A stretch of DNA of 64,000 nucleotides from Streptomyces sp. NBC_00259 (GTDB lineage: Bacteria; Actinomycetota; Actinomycetes; Streptomycetales; Streptomycetaceae). The translations under genes were made by a program, and so were the position numbers. The notes under the pieces are model-generated. The model did not search any database. It saw only the letters and a list, made by a program, of their open reading frames with translations, and was not told the origin of the DNA. Location of the stretch: assembly GCF_036181745.1 (NCBI RefSeq), contig NZ_CP108080.1, forward strand, positions 5,087,501 through 5,151,500, written 5' to 3'. Below are positions 16,231 through 23,767 of the stretch, one piece after another. The stretch's first letter is position 1, and every line of letters starts with the position of its first letter.

Positions 16231-17328
16231 GTGTCCGCCGTATCGTCCCGTCTCCCCGTCTTCCCCTGGGACAAGCTGGAGCCGTACAAAGCGACCGCCG
16301 CGGCCCACCCGGACGGCATCGTCGACCTGTCCGTCGGCACGCCCGTCGACCCGGTCCCGGCCCTGATCCAGCAGGCGCTCGTCGCGGCCGCGGACTCGCC
16401 GGGCTATCCGACGGTGTGGGGGACGGCCGCGCTGCGGGACGCGCTGGTGTCGTGGTGCGAGCGCCGGCTCGGCGCGGTGTCGTTCGCCCACACCAATGTG
16501 CTGCCGGTGATGGGGTCCAAGGAACTGGTGGCCTGGCTGCCGACCCAGCTCGGCCTGGGGGCCGGTGACAAGGTCGCCTACCCCCGGCTGGCCTATCCGA
16601 CGTACGAGGTCGGCGCGCGGCTCTGCGGAGCGACGCCGGTCGTCTACGACGACCCGGTCACCGACCTCGACCCCGCCGGGCTGAAGCTGCTCTGGCTGAA
16701 CTCGCCGTCCAACCCCACCGGCCGGGTCCTCGGCAAGGACGAGCTGATCCGGATCGTCTCCTGGGCGCGCGAGCACGGTGTGCTGGTCTTCAGCGACGAG
16801 TGCTACCTGGAGCTGGGCTGGGAGGCCGAGCCGGTCTCCGTGCTGCACCCGGACGTCTGCGGCGGTACGTACGACGGTCTGGTCTCCGTCCACTCGCTGT
16901 CCAAGCGCTCCAACCTGGCGGGATACCGGGCCGCCTTCATCGCGGGCGACGCGGCCGTGCTCGGCGAGCTGCTGCAGGTCCGCAAGCACGGCGGGATGAT
17001 GACGCCCGCCCCGGTGCAGGCGGCCACGGTCGCGGCGCTCGGCGACGACGCGCACGTCACGGAGCAGCGGGCCCGGTACGCGGCCCGGCGCGACGCGCTG
17101 CGCGAGGCACTGCTGAAGCACGGCTTCCGGATCGAGCACAGTGAGGCGAGCCTCTATCTGTGGGCGACCCGCGACGAGCCGTGCTGGGGCACGGTCGGGC
17201 ACCTGGCGGAGCTGGGCATCCTGGTGGCGCCGGGCGACTTCTACGGAGAGGCGGGGGAGCGGTTCGTGCGCGTCGCCTTCACGGCGACCGACGAGCGGGT
17301 CGAGGCGGCGGTCAAGCGTCTCGGCTGA
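16231..17328 (+). CDS. dapC: N-succinyl-LL-diaminopimelate aminotransferase, DapC
   Basis: 365-aa class I/II PLP aminotransferase. It makes N-succinyl-LL-2,6-diaminopimelate from N-succinyl-2-amino-6-oxopimelate in the lysine/peptidoglycan diaminopimelate pathway. Seen: DapC-type N-terminus LPVFPWDKLEPYK, substrate loop SNPTGRV, PLP Schiff-base Lys in SVHSLSKRSNLAGYR, and phosphate-binding Arg in the same segment. GTG at 16231 is preferred because GAGAGA lies about 9 nt upstream. GTG at 16222 is possible but too close to that site. dapE, the next enzyme of the pathway, lies 2 kb downstream. A very strong hairpin follows the gene. Confidence 0.92.
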   Translation: MSAVSSRLPVFPWDKLEPYKATAAAHPDGIVDLSVGTPVDPVPALIQQALVAAADSPGYPTVWGTAALRDALVSWCERRLGAVSFAHTNVLPVMGSKELVAWLPTQLGLGAGDKVAYPRLAYPTYEVGARLCGATPVVYDDPVTDLDPAGLKLLWLNSPSNPTGRVLGKDELIRIVSWAREHGVLVFSDECYLELGWEAEPVSVLHPDVCGGTYDGLVSVHSLSKRSNLAGYRAAFIAGDAAVLGELLQVRKHGGMMTPAPVQAATVAALGDDAHVTEQRARYAARRDALREALLKHGFRIEHSEASLYLWATRDEPCWGTVGHLAELGILVAPGDFYGEAGERFVRVAFTATDERVEAAVKRLG

Positions 17329-17416
17329 GGCCGTACGGACGCGAACCGCACGGAGGCCGCGACCGTACGGACGCCACAGCCGCGCCGGAGACGAGCCGTA
17401 GGCAAGCGGAGACCGT

Positions 17417-17462
17417 ACGGAAGGGGCCCTCGGGAGTTCGTGCTCCCGAGGGCCCCTTCCGT
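17417..17462. terminator. 20-bp perfect hairpin between convergent dapC and exported-protein gene
   Basis: ACGGAAGGGGCCCTCGGGAG pairs perfectly with 17443-17462 across a 6-nt loop (TTCGTG). It lies between two convergent genes, so it is probably a bidirectional terminator. It is the strongest hairpin in the window. Confidence 0.92.
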
Positions 17463-17480
17463 GTGCCGTGGACCGGCGGA

Positions 17481-17993
17481 TCAGGCGAGCAGATCCTGCA
17501 CCGGGAGAGTGCCCGTGGGCAGATCGCCGGTGGGCAGTCCGCCGGTGGGAAGTTCCCCGGCGGGCAGCAGGGCGCCCGCGTCCGGGATGCCGCCGCCGGT
17601 CAGCCCCTCGGCCGCGGGCAGGCCGTGGGCGGCCGTGGTGGTCATGGTCCCACCCAGGAGGCCGGCGGCGTCCGCCGCGGCCTCCCCCGTCGTCTCCTGC
17701 GCGGTGGGCAGGCCCGTCCTGGCCACGCCGCCCAGGGTCGTGGCGGCGGCAGGGAACGCCGTGCCGACCACCTTGCCACCGGCCTCGTTCGCCGTGCCGA
17801 CGACCTCGCGCGCGGCTCCGTCTACGGCGGAGCCGGCCACGTCGCCGTCGAGCTGGGTCAGGCCGCCGTTGCCCAGGTCCTGGGTGGGGAGGTCCACGGC
17901 GTTCGCGGAGCCGGCCGCACCGACCACGGGAGCTGCGCCGGCTGCGACGAGCAGCGCGACACGGGCGATCCGACGGGTCAGGGGGAGGGACAT
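17481..17993 (-). CDS. Small secreted protein, Ala/Gly/Thr-rich, with LPTG-like C-terminal repeats
   Basis: 170-aa exported protein. ATG at 17993 has AAGGAG 6 nt upstream. Seen: a signal peptide (MSLPLTRRIARVALLVAAGAAP...SANA|VDLP), then a low-complexity body rich in Gly, Ala and Thr with predicted helical AVDGAAREVVG / EAAADAAGLLGG stretches, and a C-terminal run GELPTGGLPTGDLPTG containing three LPTG units. There is no catalytic motif and no Cys. The LPTG units are not sortase signals, since there is no LPxTG and no hydrophobic tail. Related Streptomyces proteins are, to my recollection, misnamed ATP-binding protein. Function is unknown; an envelope or spore-surface role is only a guess. 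Confidence 0.78.
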   Translation of the reverse strand: MSLPLTRRIARVALLVAAGAAPVVGAAGSANAVDLPTQDLGNGGLTQLDGDVAGSAVDGAAREVVGTANEAGGKVVGTAFPAAATTLGGVARTGLPTAQETTGEAAADAAGLLGGTMTTTAAHGLPAAEGLTGGGIPDAGALLPAGELPTGGLPTGDLPTGTLPVQDLLA

Positions 17994-18316
17994 GATGCTC
18001 CTTCGACGAGATTGCGTTGGGTGGTGACTGTGGTGAATGTCCGGTGTCCGGACGCAGTGACAACCCCTTGTGGGCCCGGGAAGGTTGCGGTGGGGCAAGG
18101 TAAAGAGTTTGCAATGCATCGCATAATCGGCTGTGGACAAAAACGGGCGAACAATATGCGTGCGGACAGCCTGCCGAACCGTCACTTCCCTTGTGGGGCA
18201 ACGGAATTGGGGACCCGTCTCGAATCGGCTCGAACAAGCCGGGGAAACATCGCCATGACGCGCGCGGCATAACTCGGGAGAGTGGCCGCTCGGACGATTG
18301 CGCGAGGAGGATTTCG
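17994..18316. promoter_or_regulatory. 323-bp spacer containing the upstream region of the small secreted protein gene
   Basis: Apart from the RBS (AAGGAG) for the gene at 17993, this stretch is less GC-rich around 18090-18165. It contains the palindromic core GATGCATC (in TGCGATGCATTGCA, minus strand) and several A/T runs, consistent with a promoter region reading leftwards. No clear -35/-10 pair could be fixed. The right part is ordinary spacer after the minus-strand gene ending at 18317. Confidence 0.35.
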
Positions 18317-19255
18317 CTAACGCGCGATGCGGATGCGGACCGTCCCGCCGGCCGATTCGGATTCGGATTCGGATTCGGCCGAGCGCCAGCCCTCGTCGGC
18401 CTCGTCCGCGCTCCAGACCCTGCCGCCGAACGAGACCTCCGAGATGCGCAGTTCCTCCGCCTTGGCCACCGCCCAGTGGGCCAGCTCCCAGCCGCGACGG
18501 TCGGCGCCGCCGGTGCCCGCCGCCCTCGTCGCGTTCACCGGAATCATCAGTTCGGCCGACTGCGGAGCCCCGGCCCGGCCCTTGCCGCCGATCGCGGGGA
18601 GGATCTCAGGACCGAAGGAGCGCACCAGTTCGGAGCGGACCTTCGCCGGGTCGCCGGTCTTGGTGGAGGGCGCCGCCGTGCAGGTCAGGGAGGCGGACGA
18701 GCGGCCGGTCAGCGCCGCGGAGAGGAGCGAGGCGTCCGGCTCGTGCTTCGCGTACGCCTGCGGGAAACCGCTGCGCTGGACGCGCTGCGCCGCCTCCGTC
18801 AGCGGCAGCCGCGAATAGCCCGGCACCTTGGCCAGATGGTCGTAGAACGCCCCGGCGGAGAAGACCGGGTCGAGGATCTGCTGCGCGCTGCCCCAGCCCT
18901 GGGAGGGACGCTGCTGGAAGAGCCCGAGCGAGTCCCGGTCGCCGTGGCGGATGTTGCGCAGCGCCGACTCCTGCAGCGCCGTCGCCAGCGCGATGGTGAC
19001 CGCGCGCTCCGGCATGCCACGGGTCGTGCCCACCGCGGAGATCGTGGCGGCGTTGGCGGCCATCTCCGGACTGAGTTCGTACGACGTACCCGCACCGGGG
19101 CCGTCGCCTTCAGCGGTGTGCACCCGGCAGCGCGGCGCGCCGCCGCCGCTCTCGTACTGCACGACCACGTACGCGACCAGCGCCAGCAGCACGGCGAGCG
19201 CAGCCGCGTTACGGAGGGAGCGGCCGCGCCGGACGGGGGAGGCGGTCTTGGTCAC
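18317..19255 (-). CDS. Membrane-anchored lytic-transglycosylase-like protein, conserved in Streptomyces
   Basis: 312-aa protein. The GTG at 19255 begins VTKTASPVRRGR. Seen: one N-terminal transmembrane helix (AAALAVLLALVAYVVVQY), then an extracytoplasmic domain with ANAATISAVG, ATALQESALRNI and GDRDSLGLFQQRPSQGWG. Glu of ALQES followed by SLGLFQQRPSQGWG is characteristic of lysozyme/lytic-transglycosylase-like folds. Similar proteins are, to my recollection, misannotated as heavy metal transporter, which the sequence does not support. Inferred: peptidoglycan binding or cleavage. The C-terminus has a Ser-Glu dipeptide repeat from a GATTCG hexanucleotide tract. Confidence 0.8.
   Translation of the reverse strand: MTKTASPVRRGRSLRNAAALAVLLALVAYVVVQYESGGGAPRCRVHTAEGDGPGAGTSYELSPEMAANAATISAVGTTRGMPERAVTIALATALQESALRNIRHGDRDSLGLFQQRPSQGWGSAQQILDPVFSAGAFYDHLAKVPGYSRLPLTEAAQRVQRSGFPQAYAKHEPDASLLSAALTGRSSASLTCTAAPSTKTGDPAKVRSELVRSFGPEILPAIGGKGRAGAPQSAELMIPVNATRAAGTGGADRRGWELAHWAVAKAEELRISEVSFGGRVWSADEADEGWRSAESESESESAGGTVRIRIAR
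18354..18377. repeat. (GATTCG)4 hexanucleotide repeat in coding sequence
   Basis: Four perfect GATTCG units encoding Ser-Glu pairs near the C-terminus of the minus-strand gene. A hexanucleotide unit can change copy number without a frameshift. Nearby GATGCG units hint at an older, longer tract. Confidence 0.85.
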
Positions 19256-19336
19256 GCCGCCCACCGTACTGGAGCCCCCGGGCGGCCGGGCCGGGCACCT
19301 CGGACCACGGCCCGCAGGGGTGTCCGTACGGGACGC

Positions 19337-19342
19337 TAGGGT
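19337..19342 (+). promoter_or_regulatory. Putative -10 element for leaderless dapE mRNA
   Basis: TAGGGT exactly 7 nt before the dapE ATG. GGAG in between is only 2 nt from the start codon, too close for ribosome docking. Confidence 0.45.
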
Positions 19343-19349
19343 CGGAGCC

Positions 19350-20429
19350 ATGCCCGAAACCGCGCTTGATCTCACCCTTGACGGCCCGGCCCTCACCGCA
19401 CGCCTCATCGACTTCCCGTCGGTCAGCGGTGACGAGAAGCCCCTCGCCGACGCGATCGAGGACGCGCTGCGCGCCCTGCCCCACCTCACCGTCGACCGGC
19501 ACGGCAACAACGTCGTCGCCAGGACGAACCTGGGGCGCGCCGAGCGGGTCGTCCTGGCCGGTCACATCGACACCGTGCCGATCGCGGACAACGTCCCCTC
19601 CCGGCTGGACGAGAACGGCATCCTGTGGGGCTGTGGCACCTCGGACATGAAGTCGGGCGTCGCCGTCCAGCTCCGGATCGCCGCGACCGTTCCCGAGCCC
19701 AACCGCGACCTCACCTTCGTGTTCTACGACAACGAGGAGGTCGCCGCCCACCTCAACGGTCTCGGGCATGTGGCCGAGGCCCATCCCGACTGGCTCACGG
19801 GCGATTTCGCCGTCCTCCTGGAGCCCTCGGACGCTCAGGTGGAAGGCGGCTGCCAGGGCACGCTACGGGTGCATCTGCGCACGACCGGGGAACGCGCACA
19901 CTCCGCGCGCAGCTGGATGGGATCCAACGCCATTCACGCCGCCGGCCCGATCCTGGCCCGGCTCGCCACGTACGAGCCGCGGCGCCCGGTGATCGACGGA
20001 CTCCGGTACCACGAGGGCCTCAACGCCGTCGGGATCGAGGGCGGTGTCGCCACCAACGTCATCCCCGACGAGTGCACCGTGGTGATCAACTACCGCTACG
20101 CACCGGACCGCACCATGGCGGAGGCGGAGGCCCATGTCCGCGAGTACTTCGCGGACTGCGGGGTCGCCGAGTTCATCGTGGACGATCACACGGGCGGGGC
20201 GCTGCCCGGGCTGTCGCACCCGGCGGCCGCGGCCTTCATGGAGGCCGTCGGCGGATCGGCACAGCCCAAGTTCGGCTGGACCGACGTCTCGCGGTTCAGC
20301 GCGCTGGGCGTTCCCGCGGTCAATTACGGCCCCGGCGACCCGCTCTTCGCCCACAAGCGGGACGAGCACGTGGCCATCGACAGGATCACCCACTGCGAGG
20401 AGCGGCTCCGCGACTGGCTCACCACGTGA
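19350..20429 (+). CDS. dapE: Succinyl-diaminopimelate desuccinylase, DapE
   Basis: 359-aa M20-family metallohydrolase. It removes succinate from N-succinyl-LL-diaminopimelate in the lysine/meso-DAP pathway. Seen: zinc-site His-Asp in LAGHIDTVPI, bridging Asp in GTSDMKSG, the catalytic pair Glu-Glu in YDNEEVAAH, LLEPSD, the dimerisation-domain motif GERAHSARSWMGSNAIH, and the final zinc His in DPLFAHKRDEHV. The family length is normal. dapC is 2 kb upstream. A start further left is excluded because that frame is antisense to the neighbouring gene. The start appears leaderless. Confidence 0.95.
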   Translation: MPETALDLTLDGPALTARLIDFPSVSGDEKPLADAIEDALRALPHLTVDRHGNNVVARTNLGRAERVVLAGHIDTVPIADNVPSRLDENGILWGCGTSDMKSGVAVQLRIAATVPEPNRDLTFVFYDNEEVAAHLNGLGHVAEAHPDWLTGDFAVLLEPSDAQVEGGCQGTLRVHLRTTGERAHSARSWMGSNAIHAAGPILARLATYEPRRPVIDGLRYHEGLNAVGIEGGVATNVIPDECTVVINYRYAPDRTMAEAEAHVREYFADCGVAEFIVDDHTGGALPGLSHPAAAAFMEAVGGSAQPKFGWTDVSRFSALGVPAVNYGPGDPLFAHKRDEHVAIDRITHCEERLRDWLTT

Positions 20430-20537
20430 GGCCACGCATCCGGACCTCCGCGTGCCCGACCTCCGGAATTTCGCTCTTGTCCACCTGCTTCGACCTACCC
20501 TGACCTGGAACGAGCACCGCAGCGGAGGGAGCAGGTC

Positions 20538-21320
20538 ATGGGCAACCCCGACGAAGCACGGCGGCCGGAGGAACAGCGGCTGGGTCCGGTGCTGCGCCGC
20601 AGAGAGCAGATCCAGCCCGGCACCACGGACCAGCGCCTGCTGGACACCGAAGGCGACTCCGAATGGGTGCACACCGATCCCTGGCGGGTCATGCGCATCC
20701 AGTCGGAGTTCGTCGAGGGCTTCGGCGCACTCGCCGAACTGCCCAGTGCCATCAGCGTCTTCGGCTCCGCGCGGACCGCGCCCGGCACATCCGAGTACGA
20801 GGCGGGAATCCGTATCGGCAGGGCCCTCGTCGAGGCCGGCTTCGCCGTGATCACCGGGGGCGGGCCGGGGGCGATGGAGGCCGCCAACAGGGGCGCACGG
20901 GACGCCAAGGGCATCTCCGTCGGGCTCGGGATCGAGCTGCCCTTCGAGCAGGGGCTCAACCCGCACGTCGACATCGGCGTGAACTTCCGGTACTTCTTCG
21001 TCCGCAAGACGATGTTCGTCAAGTACGCGCAGGGCTTCGTCGTCATGCCCGGCGGGTTCGGCACCCTGGACGAGCTCTTCGAGGCCCTCACCCTCGTCCA
21101 GACCCGCAAGGTGACCCGCTTCCCGATCGTGCTCTTCGGCTCGGCGTACTGGTCCGGCCTGGTCGACTGGCTGCGCGACACCGTGGTCGCCCAGGGCAAG
21201 GCGTCCGAGCGTGACCTGCTGCTCTTCCACGTCACGGACGACGTCGACGAGGCGGTCGCCCTGGTCACGAAGGAGACCGGGCCGCCCGCGCCGGTCGCCT
21301 ACGAGGGCTTCGAGGCCTGA
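20538..21320 (+). CDS. LOG-family / TIGR00730 Rossmann-fold nucleotide hydrolase
   Basis: 260-aa protein of the LOG (lysine decarboxylase-like) family. Seen: Rossmann start AISVFGSARTAPG, GFAVITGGGPGAMEAANRGA, and the diagnostic PGGFGTLDELFEALTLVQ motif. Known: LOG enzymes cleave cytokinin-nucleotide N-glycosidic bonds or act as 5'-nucleotide phosphoribohydrolases; lysine decarboxylase activity is a misnomer. It has a 60-residue N-terminal extension with RRREQIQPG and WVHTDPWRVMRIQSEFVEGF, typical of the actinobacterial branch (Rv1205-like). ATG at 20538 has a strong GGAGGGAGCAGG. It sits next to the FolP2-type gene, as in mycobacteria. Confidence 0.9.
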   Translation: MGNPDEARRPEEQRLGPVLRRREQIQPGTTDQRLLDTEGDSEWVHTDPWRVMRIQSEFVEGFGALAELPSAISVFGSARTAPGTSEYEAGIRIGRALVEAGFAVITGGGPGAMEAANRGARDAKGISVGLGIELPFEQGLNPHVDIGVNFRYFFVRKTMFVKYAQGFVVMPGGFGTLDELFEALTLVQTRKVTRFPIVLFGSAYWSGLVDWLRDTVVAQGKASERDLLLFHVTDDVDEAVALVTKETGPPAPVAYEGFEA

Positions 21321-21328
21321 GGCCCCGG

Positions 21329-21358
21329 CCCGGCCCCGGACCTCGGCCCGGGGCCGGG
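21329..21358. terminator. Hairpin terminator between convergent LOG and FolP2-type genes
   Basis: Perfect 11-bp stem CCCGGCCCCGG / CCGGGGCCGGG with an 8-nt loop, beginning 9 nt after the LOG stop. It is placed to serve both convergent genes. Confidence 0.75.
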
Positions 21359-21390
21359 ACCCAGGACCGATGCCGGCGGTGGGGGCGGGG

Positions 21391-22272
21391 TCAGGCCAGT
21401 CCCCGGCGGGCGACCGCCGGGGGCCGGTGCCCGGCGATCGACGCCACCATGTCCAGCACCTGGCGGGTCTCCGCGACCTCGTGCACCCGGTAGACCTGGG
21501 CACCGAGCCACGCCGACACCGCGGTCGTCGCGAGGGTGCCGATCACCCGCTCCTTCACCGGGCGGTCGAGCGTCTCGCCCACGAAGTCCTTGTTCGACAG
21601 CGACACCAGCACCGGCCAGCCCGTGTCCACCATCTCGCCGAGCCGCCGGGTCGCCTCCAGCGAGTGCCGGGTGCTCTTCCCGAAGTCATGGCCGGGGTCG
21701 ATGAGGATCCCGTCCCTGCGCACGCCGAGCTCCGCCGCCCGCTCCGCCAGTCCGGTCGTCACCCGCAGGATGTCCGCCATCACGTCGTCGTACGCGATCC
21801 GGTGCGGCCGCGTCCTCGGCTCCGCCCCGCCGGCGTGCGTACAGACGAGGCCCACGCCATAGCGTGCCGCCACCTCGGCCAGCTTCGGGTCGACCCCGCC
21901 CCAGGCGTCGTTGAGCAGATCGGCGCCCGCCTCGCAGACCGCCGCGCCCACGTCGTGCCGCCAGGTGTCCACGCTGATCACCACGTCCGGGAAGCGCCTG
22001 CGCACCTCGGCGACGAATCCGACCGTACGACGCGCCTCCTCCTCGGCCGTCACCTCCTCACCGGGACCGGCCTTCACGCCACCGATGTCGATGATGGCGG
22101 CCCCCTCTGACACCGCCTGCTCGACACGGGCGAGAGCCGGCTCGTCACGGAACGTGGCGCCCTGGTCGTAGAAGGAGTCCGGGGTCCGGTTCACGATCGC
22201 CATGATCACCGGCTCGTGCGCGCCGAATTCGCGTCGCCCCAGCCGCAGAGTCCCGTCGTGCATCCCCTGCAT
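21391..22272 (-). CDS. Dihydropteroate synthase homologue, FolP2 type (catalytic loops altered)
   Basis: 293-aa TIM-barrel protein of the DHPS/pterin-binding family. Canonical parts: MAIVNRTPDSF, VISVDTW, LLNDAWG, ILIDPGHDFGKST and the final RVHEV. Altered parts: the pABA-loop motif GGESTRPG is here GGVKAGPG, losing the conserved Thr-Arg, and the SRKxF motif is SNKDF, replacing Arg by Asn. Known: mycobacterial FolP2 (Rv1207) has the same genomic neighbours and is reported not to complement DHPS loss. Inferred: not the housekeeping folate enzyme. ATG at 22272 has a GAGGAGGAAA site upstream. The role is unknown. Confidence 0.85.
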   Translation of the reverse strand: MQGMHDGTLRLGRREFGAHEPVIMAIVNRTPDSFYDQGATFRDEPALARVEQAVSEGAAIIDIGGVKAGPGEEVTAEEEARRTVGFVAEVRRRFPDVVISVDTWRHDVGAAVCEAGADLLNDAWGGVDPKLAEVAARYGVGLVCTHAGGAEPRTRPHRIAYDDVMADILRVTTGLAERAAELGVRRDGILIDPGHDFGKSTRHSLEATRRLGEMVDTGWPVLVSLSNKDFVGETLDRPVKERVIGTLATTAVSAWLGAQVYRVHEVAETRQVLDMVASIAGHRPPAVARRGLA

Positions 22273-22376
22273 CCGCTGTTTCCTCCTCGCGATCGGTCGC
22301 CTGCGACCTTAACTGTCGGTGGCGCATGGCACGATCGGCAGCGGACGGTTTCCTGCTCCGGGGAGAGGCGCGCGCT

Positions 22377-22784
22377 GTGTTCTGGTTCTTGCTGATCGCG
22401 ATGGTCGTGGTGATCGCCGCGGTCACGCTCGCGGTGGTCGGTGGCGGAGAGACCGCGGTCCTCCCCGAGGTGGCGCCCGAGCGGCTCGTGGACCCGCTGC
22501 CGGTGACACGCCCGGTGGGCCGCGCCGATGTCGAGGCGCTGCGCCTGCCCGTGACGGCGCGCGGCTACCGCATGGCGGACGTCGACGAGGTGCTCGGCCG
22601 CCTCGGCGCGGAGCTCGCGGAGCGGGACGCGCGGATCGCCGAGCTGGAGTCGATGCTCGCCGGGCGGCAGGCGACGGCGGCCGGCCGGCCGGAGCTGTTC
22701 GACAAGCGGCCCGAGGACGAGCCGAAGGAGCGGCCCGGTTTCTTCGACAAGGGGACGGAGCCGGGCGAGGAGCAGGAGCGATGA
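22377..22784 (+). CDS. Membrane-anchored DivIVA-domain protein (Rv1209-like)
   Basis: 135-aa protein. GTG at 22377 is chosen because the product then begins with a membrane helix (VFWFLLIAMVVVIAAVTLAVV) and GGGGAGAGG lies about 9 nt upstream. ATG at 22326 would add 17 residues. Seen: after the helix, the DivIVA-type motif LPVTARGYRMADVDEVLGRLG followed by a short coiled coil (ELAERDARIAELESML) and a charged tail. Known: DivIVA domains mark curved membranes and polar growth zones. It overlaps the glycosylase gene by 4 bp (ATGA). A link to polar growth is an inference only. Confidence 0.82.
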   Translation: MFWFLLIAMVVVIAAVTLAVVGGGETAVLPEVAPERLVDPLPVTRPVGRADVEALRLPVTARGYRMADVDEVLGRLGAELAERDARIAELESMLAGRQATAAGRPELFDKRPEDEPKERPGFFDKGTEPGEEQER

Positions 22785-23374
22785 GCGGCGGTGCCGTGGC
22801 GGGGCCTGACGGGCGGCTGCGCTGCCCCTGGGGCCTGTCCACCGAGGACTACGTCACGTACCACGACGAGGAGTGGGGCCGGCCGGTCCACGGGGACGAC
22901 GCGCTGTTCGAGCGGCTGTCGCTGGAGGCGTTCCAGTCCGGGCTCTCCTGGATCACGATCCTGCGCCGCCGCGAGGGCTTCCGTCAGGCGTTCGCCGACT
23001 TCAGGATCGCGTCGGTGGCGGCCTTCACCGACACCGACAAGGAGCGCCTCCTCGGCGACCCCGGCATCATCCGCAACCGCTTGAAGATCGAGGCGACCGT
23101 CTCCAACGCCCAGGTGCTCTCCGGCTGGCCGGCGGGCGAACTGGACGCGCTGATCTGGTCGTACGCGCCGGACCCGGCCGGGCGGCGGGCGCCGCGCACG
23201 ATCGCGGACGTCCCGGCGGTCACGGACGAGTCCACGGCCCTCTCCAAGGACCTCAAGAAGCGCGGACTGCGGTTCGTCGGCCCCACGACGGCCTACGCGC
23301 TGATGCAGGCGTGCGGCCTGGTCGACGACCATCTGGCGGGCTGTATGGCCCGCAGGGCGACACCGGCGACCTGA
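22781..23374 (+). CDS. tag: DNA-3-methyladenine glycosylase I, Tag
   Basis: 197-aa base-excision repair enzyme removing 3-methyladenine. Seen: N-terminal zinc-site motif RCPWGLSTEDYVTYHDEEWGRP, the helix-hairpin-helix region with FQSGLSWITILRRREGF and FRIASVAAFTDTD, and the C-terminal FVGPTTAYALMQACGLVDDH...GC. The length and motifs are normal. ATG at 22781 overlaps the DivIVA-like stop by 4 bp, so the two are co-translated. The same pair (Rv1209-Rv1210) is adjacent in mycobacteria. It is followed by a long GC-rich spacer. Confidence 0.95.
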   Translation: MSGGAVAGPDGRLRCPWGLSTEDYVTYHDEEWGRPVHGDDALFERLSLEAFQSGLSWITILRRREGFRQAFADFRIASVAAFTDTDKERLLGDPGIIRNRLKIEATVSNAQVLSGWPAGELDALIWSYAPDPAGRRAPRTIADVPAVTDESTALSKDLKKRGLRFVGPTTAYALMQACGLVDDHLAGCMARRATPAT

Positions 23375-23767
23375 CGCCCGCGCCGCCCCACGTCCGCCGC
23401 GGGTCACGGCCCGCCGGGGAAGCCGGGCCGGGACCGGAGCGGTGCCCCGGCCGCCCGGCGCGGGCGGTTTGTCGGGCGGGTCCGAGTGGCGGCTTGCACG
23501 CCCCGCGTGCGGGCGCCCGCACGCGGTTGGCTTGGTCGGGGGTTCCGAGCCCGTCTGCGGCCGGGCCCGCTGCCCGGCGCCGGCCCAGGCGCCGAACGGC
23601 GGGCGGTTTGGTCGGGCGGGGTCCGAGCGCGACCGTGCTCGTCGCCCGCCTGTCTGCCGACTCCGGCGGCCTGACGCCCCGCGCCCGCCGGACGGACCGC
23701 GCCCGCCGGGCAGCCCGGGGGCGGTGGCCCGCCCGCCCGGCCGTGCCCGGTCGTGGTCGGCGGGCGC
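23375..23767. repeat. 393-bp gene-free GC-rich spacer with three imperfect direct repeats
   Basis: Three related copies of a GCGGTTTGGTCGGGCGG-GTCCGAG element lie at 23464-23486, 23523-23549 and 23603-23627, spaced 59 and 80 bp apart. The middle copy is most diverged. Between them are GGGCGCCCGC and other GC-rich dyads. No credible start codon with RBS or codon-like bias was found. It lies between convergent genes, so it may serve as a termination zone or be recently expanded spacer. Confidence 0.6.

Noticed and set aside
17481..17560. LPxTG sortase signal at the end of the small secreted protein
   Set aside because: Units are LPTG rather than LPxTG and there is no C-terminal hydrophobic stretch with basic tail.
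23375..23767. Short open frames in the GC-rich spacer between tag and the enoyl-CoA hydratase gene
   Set aside because: No ribosome site, no domain, and repeats cut across the frames.
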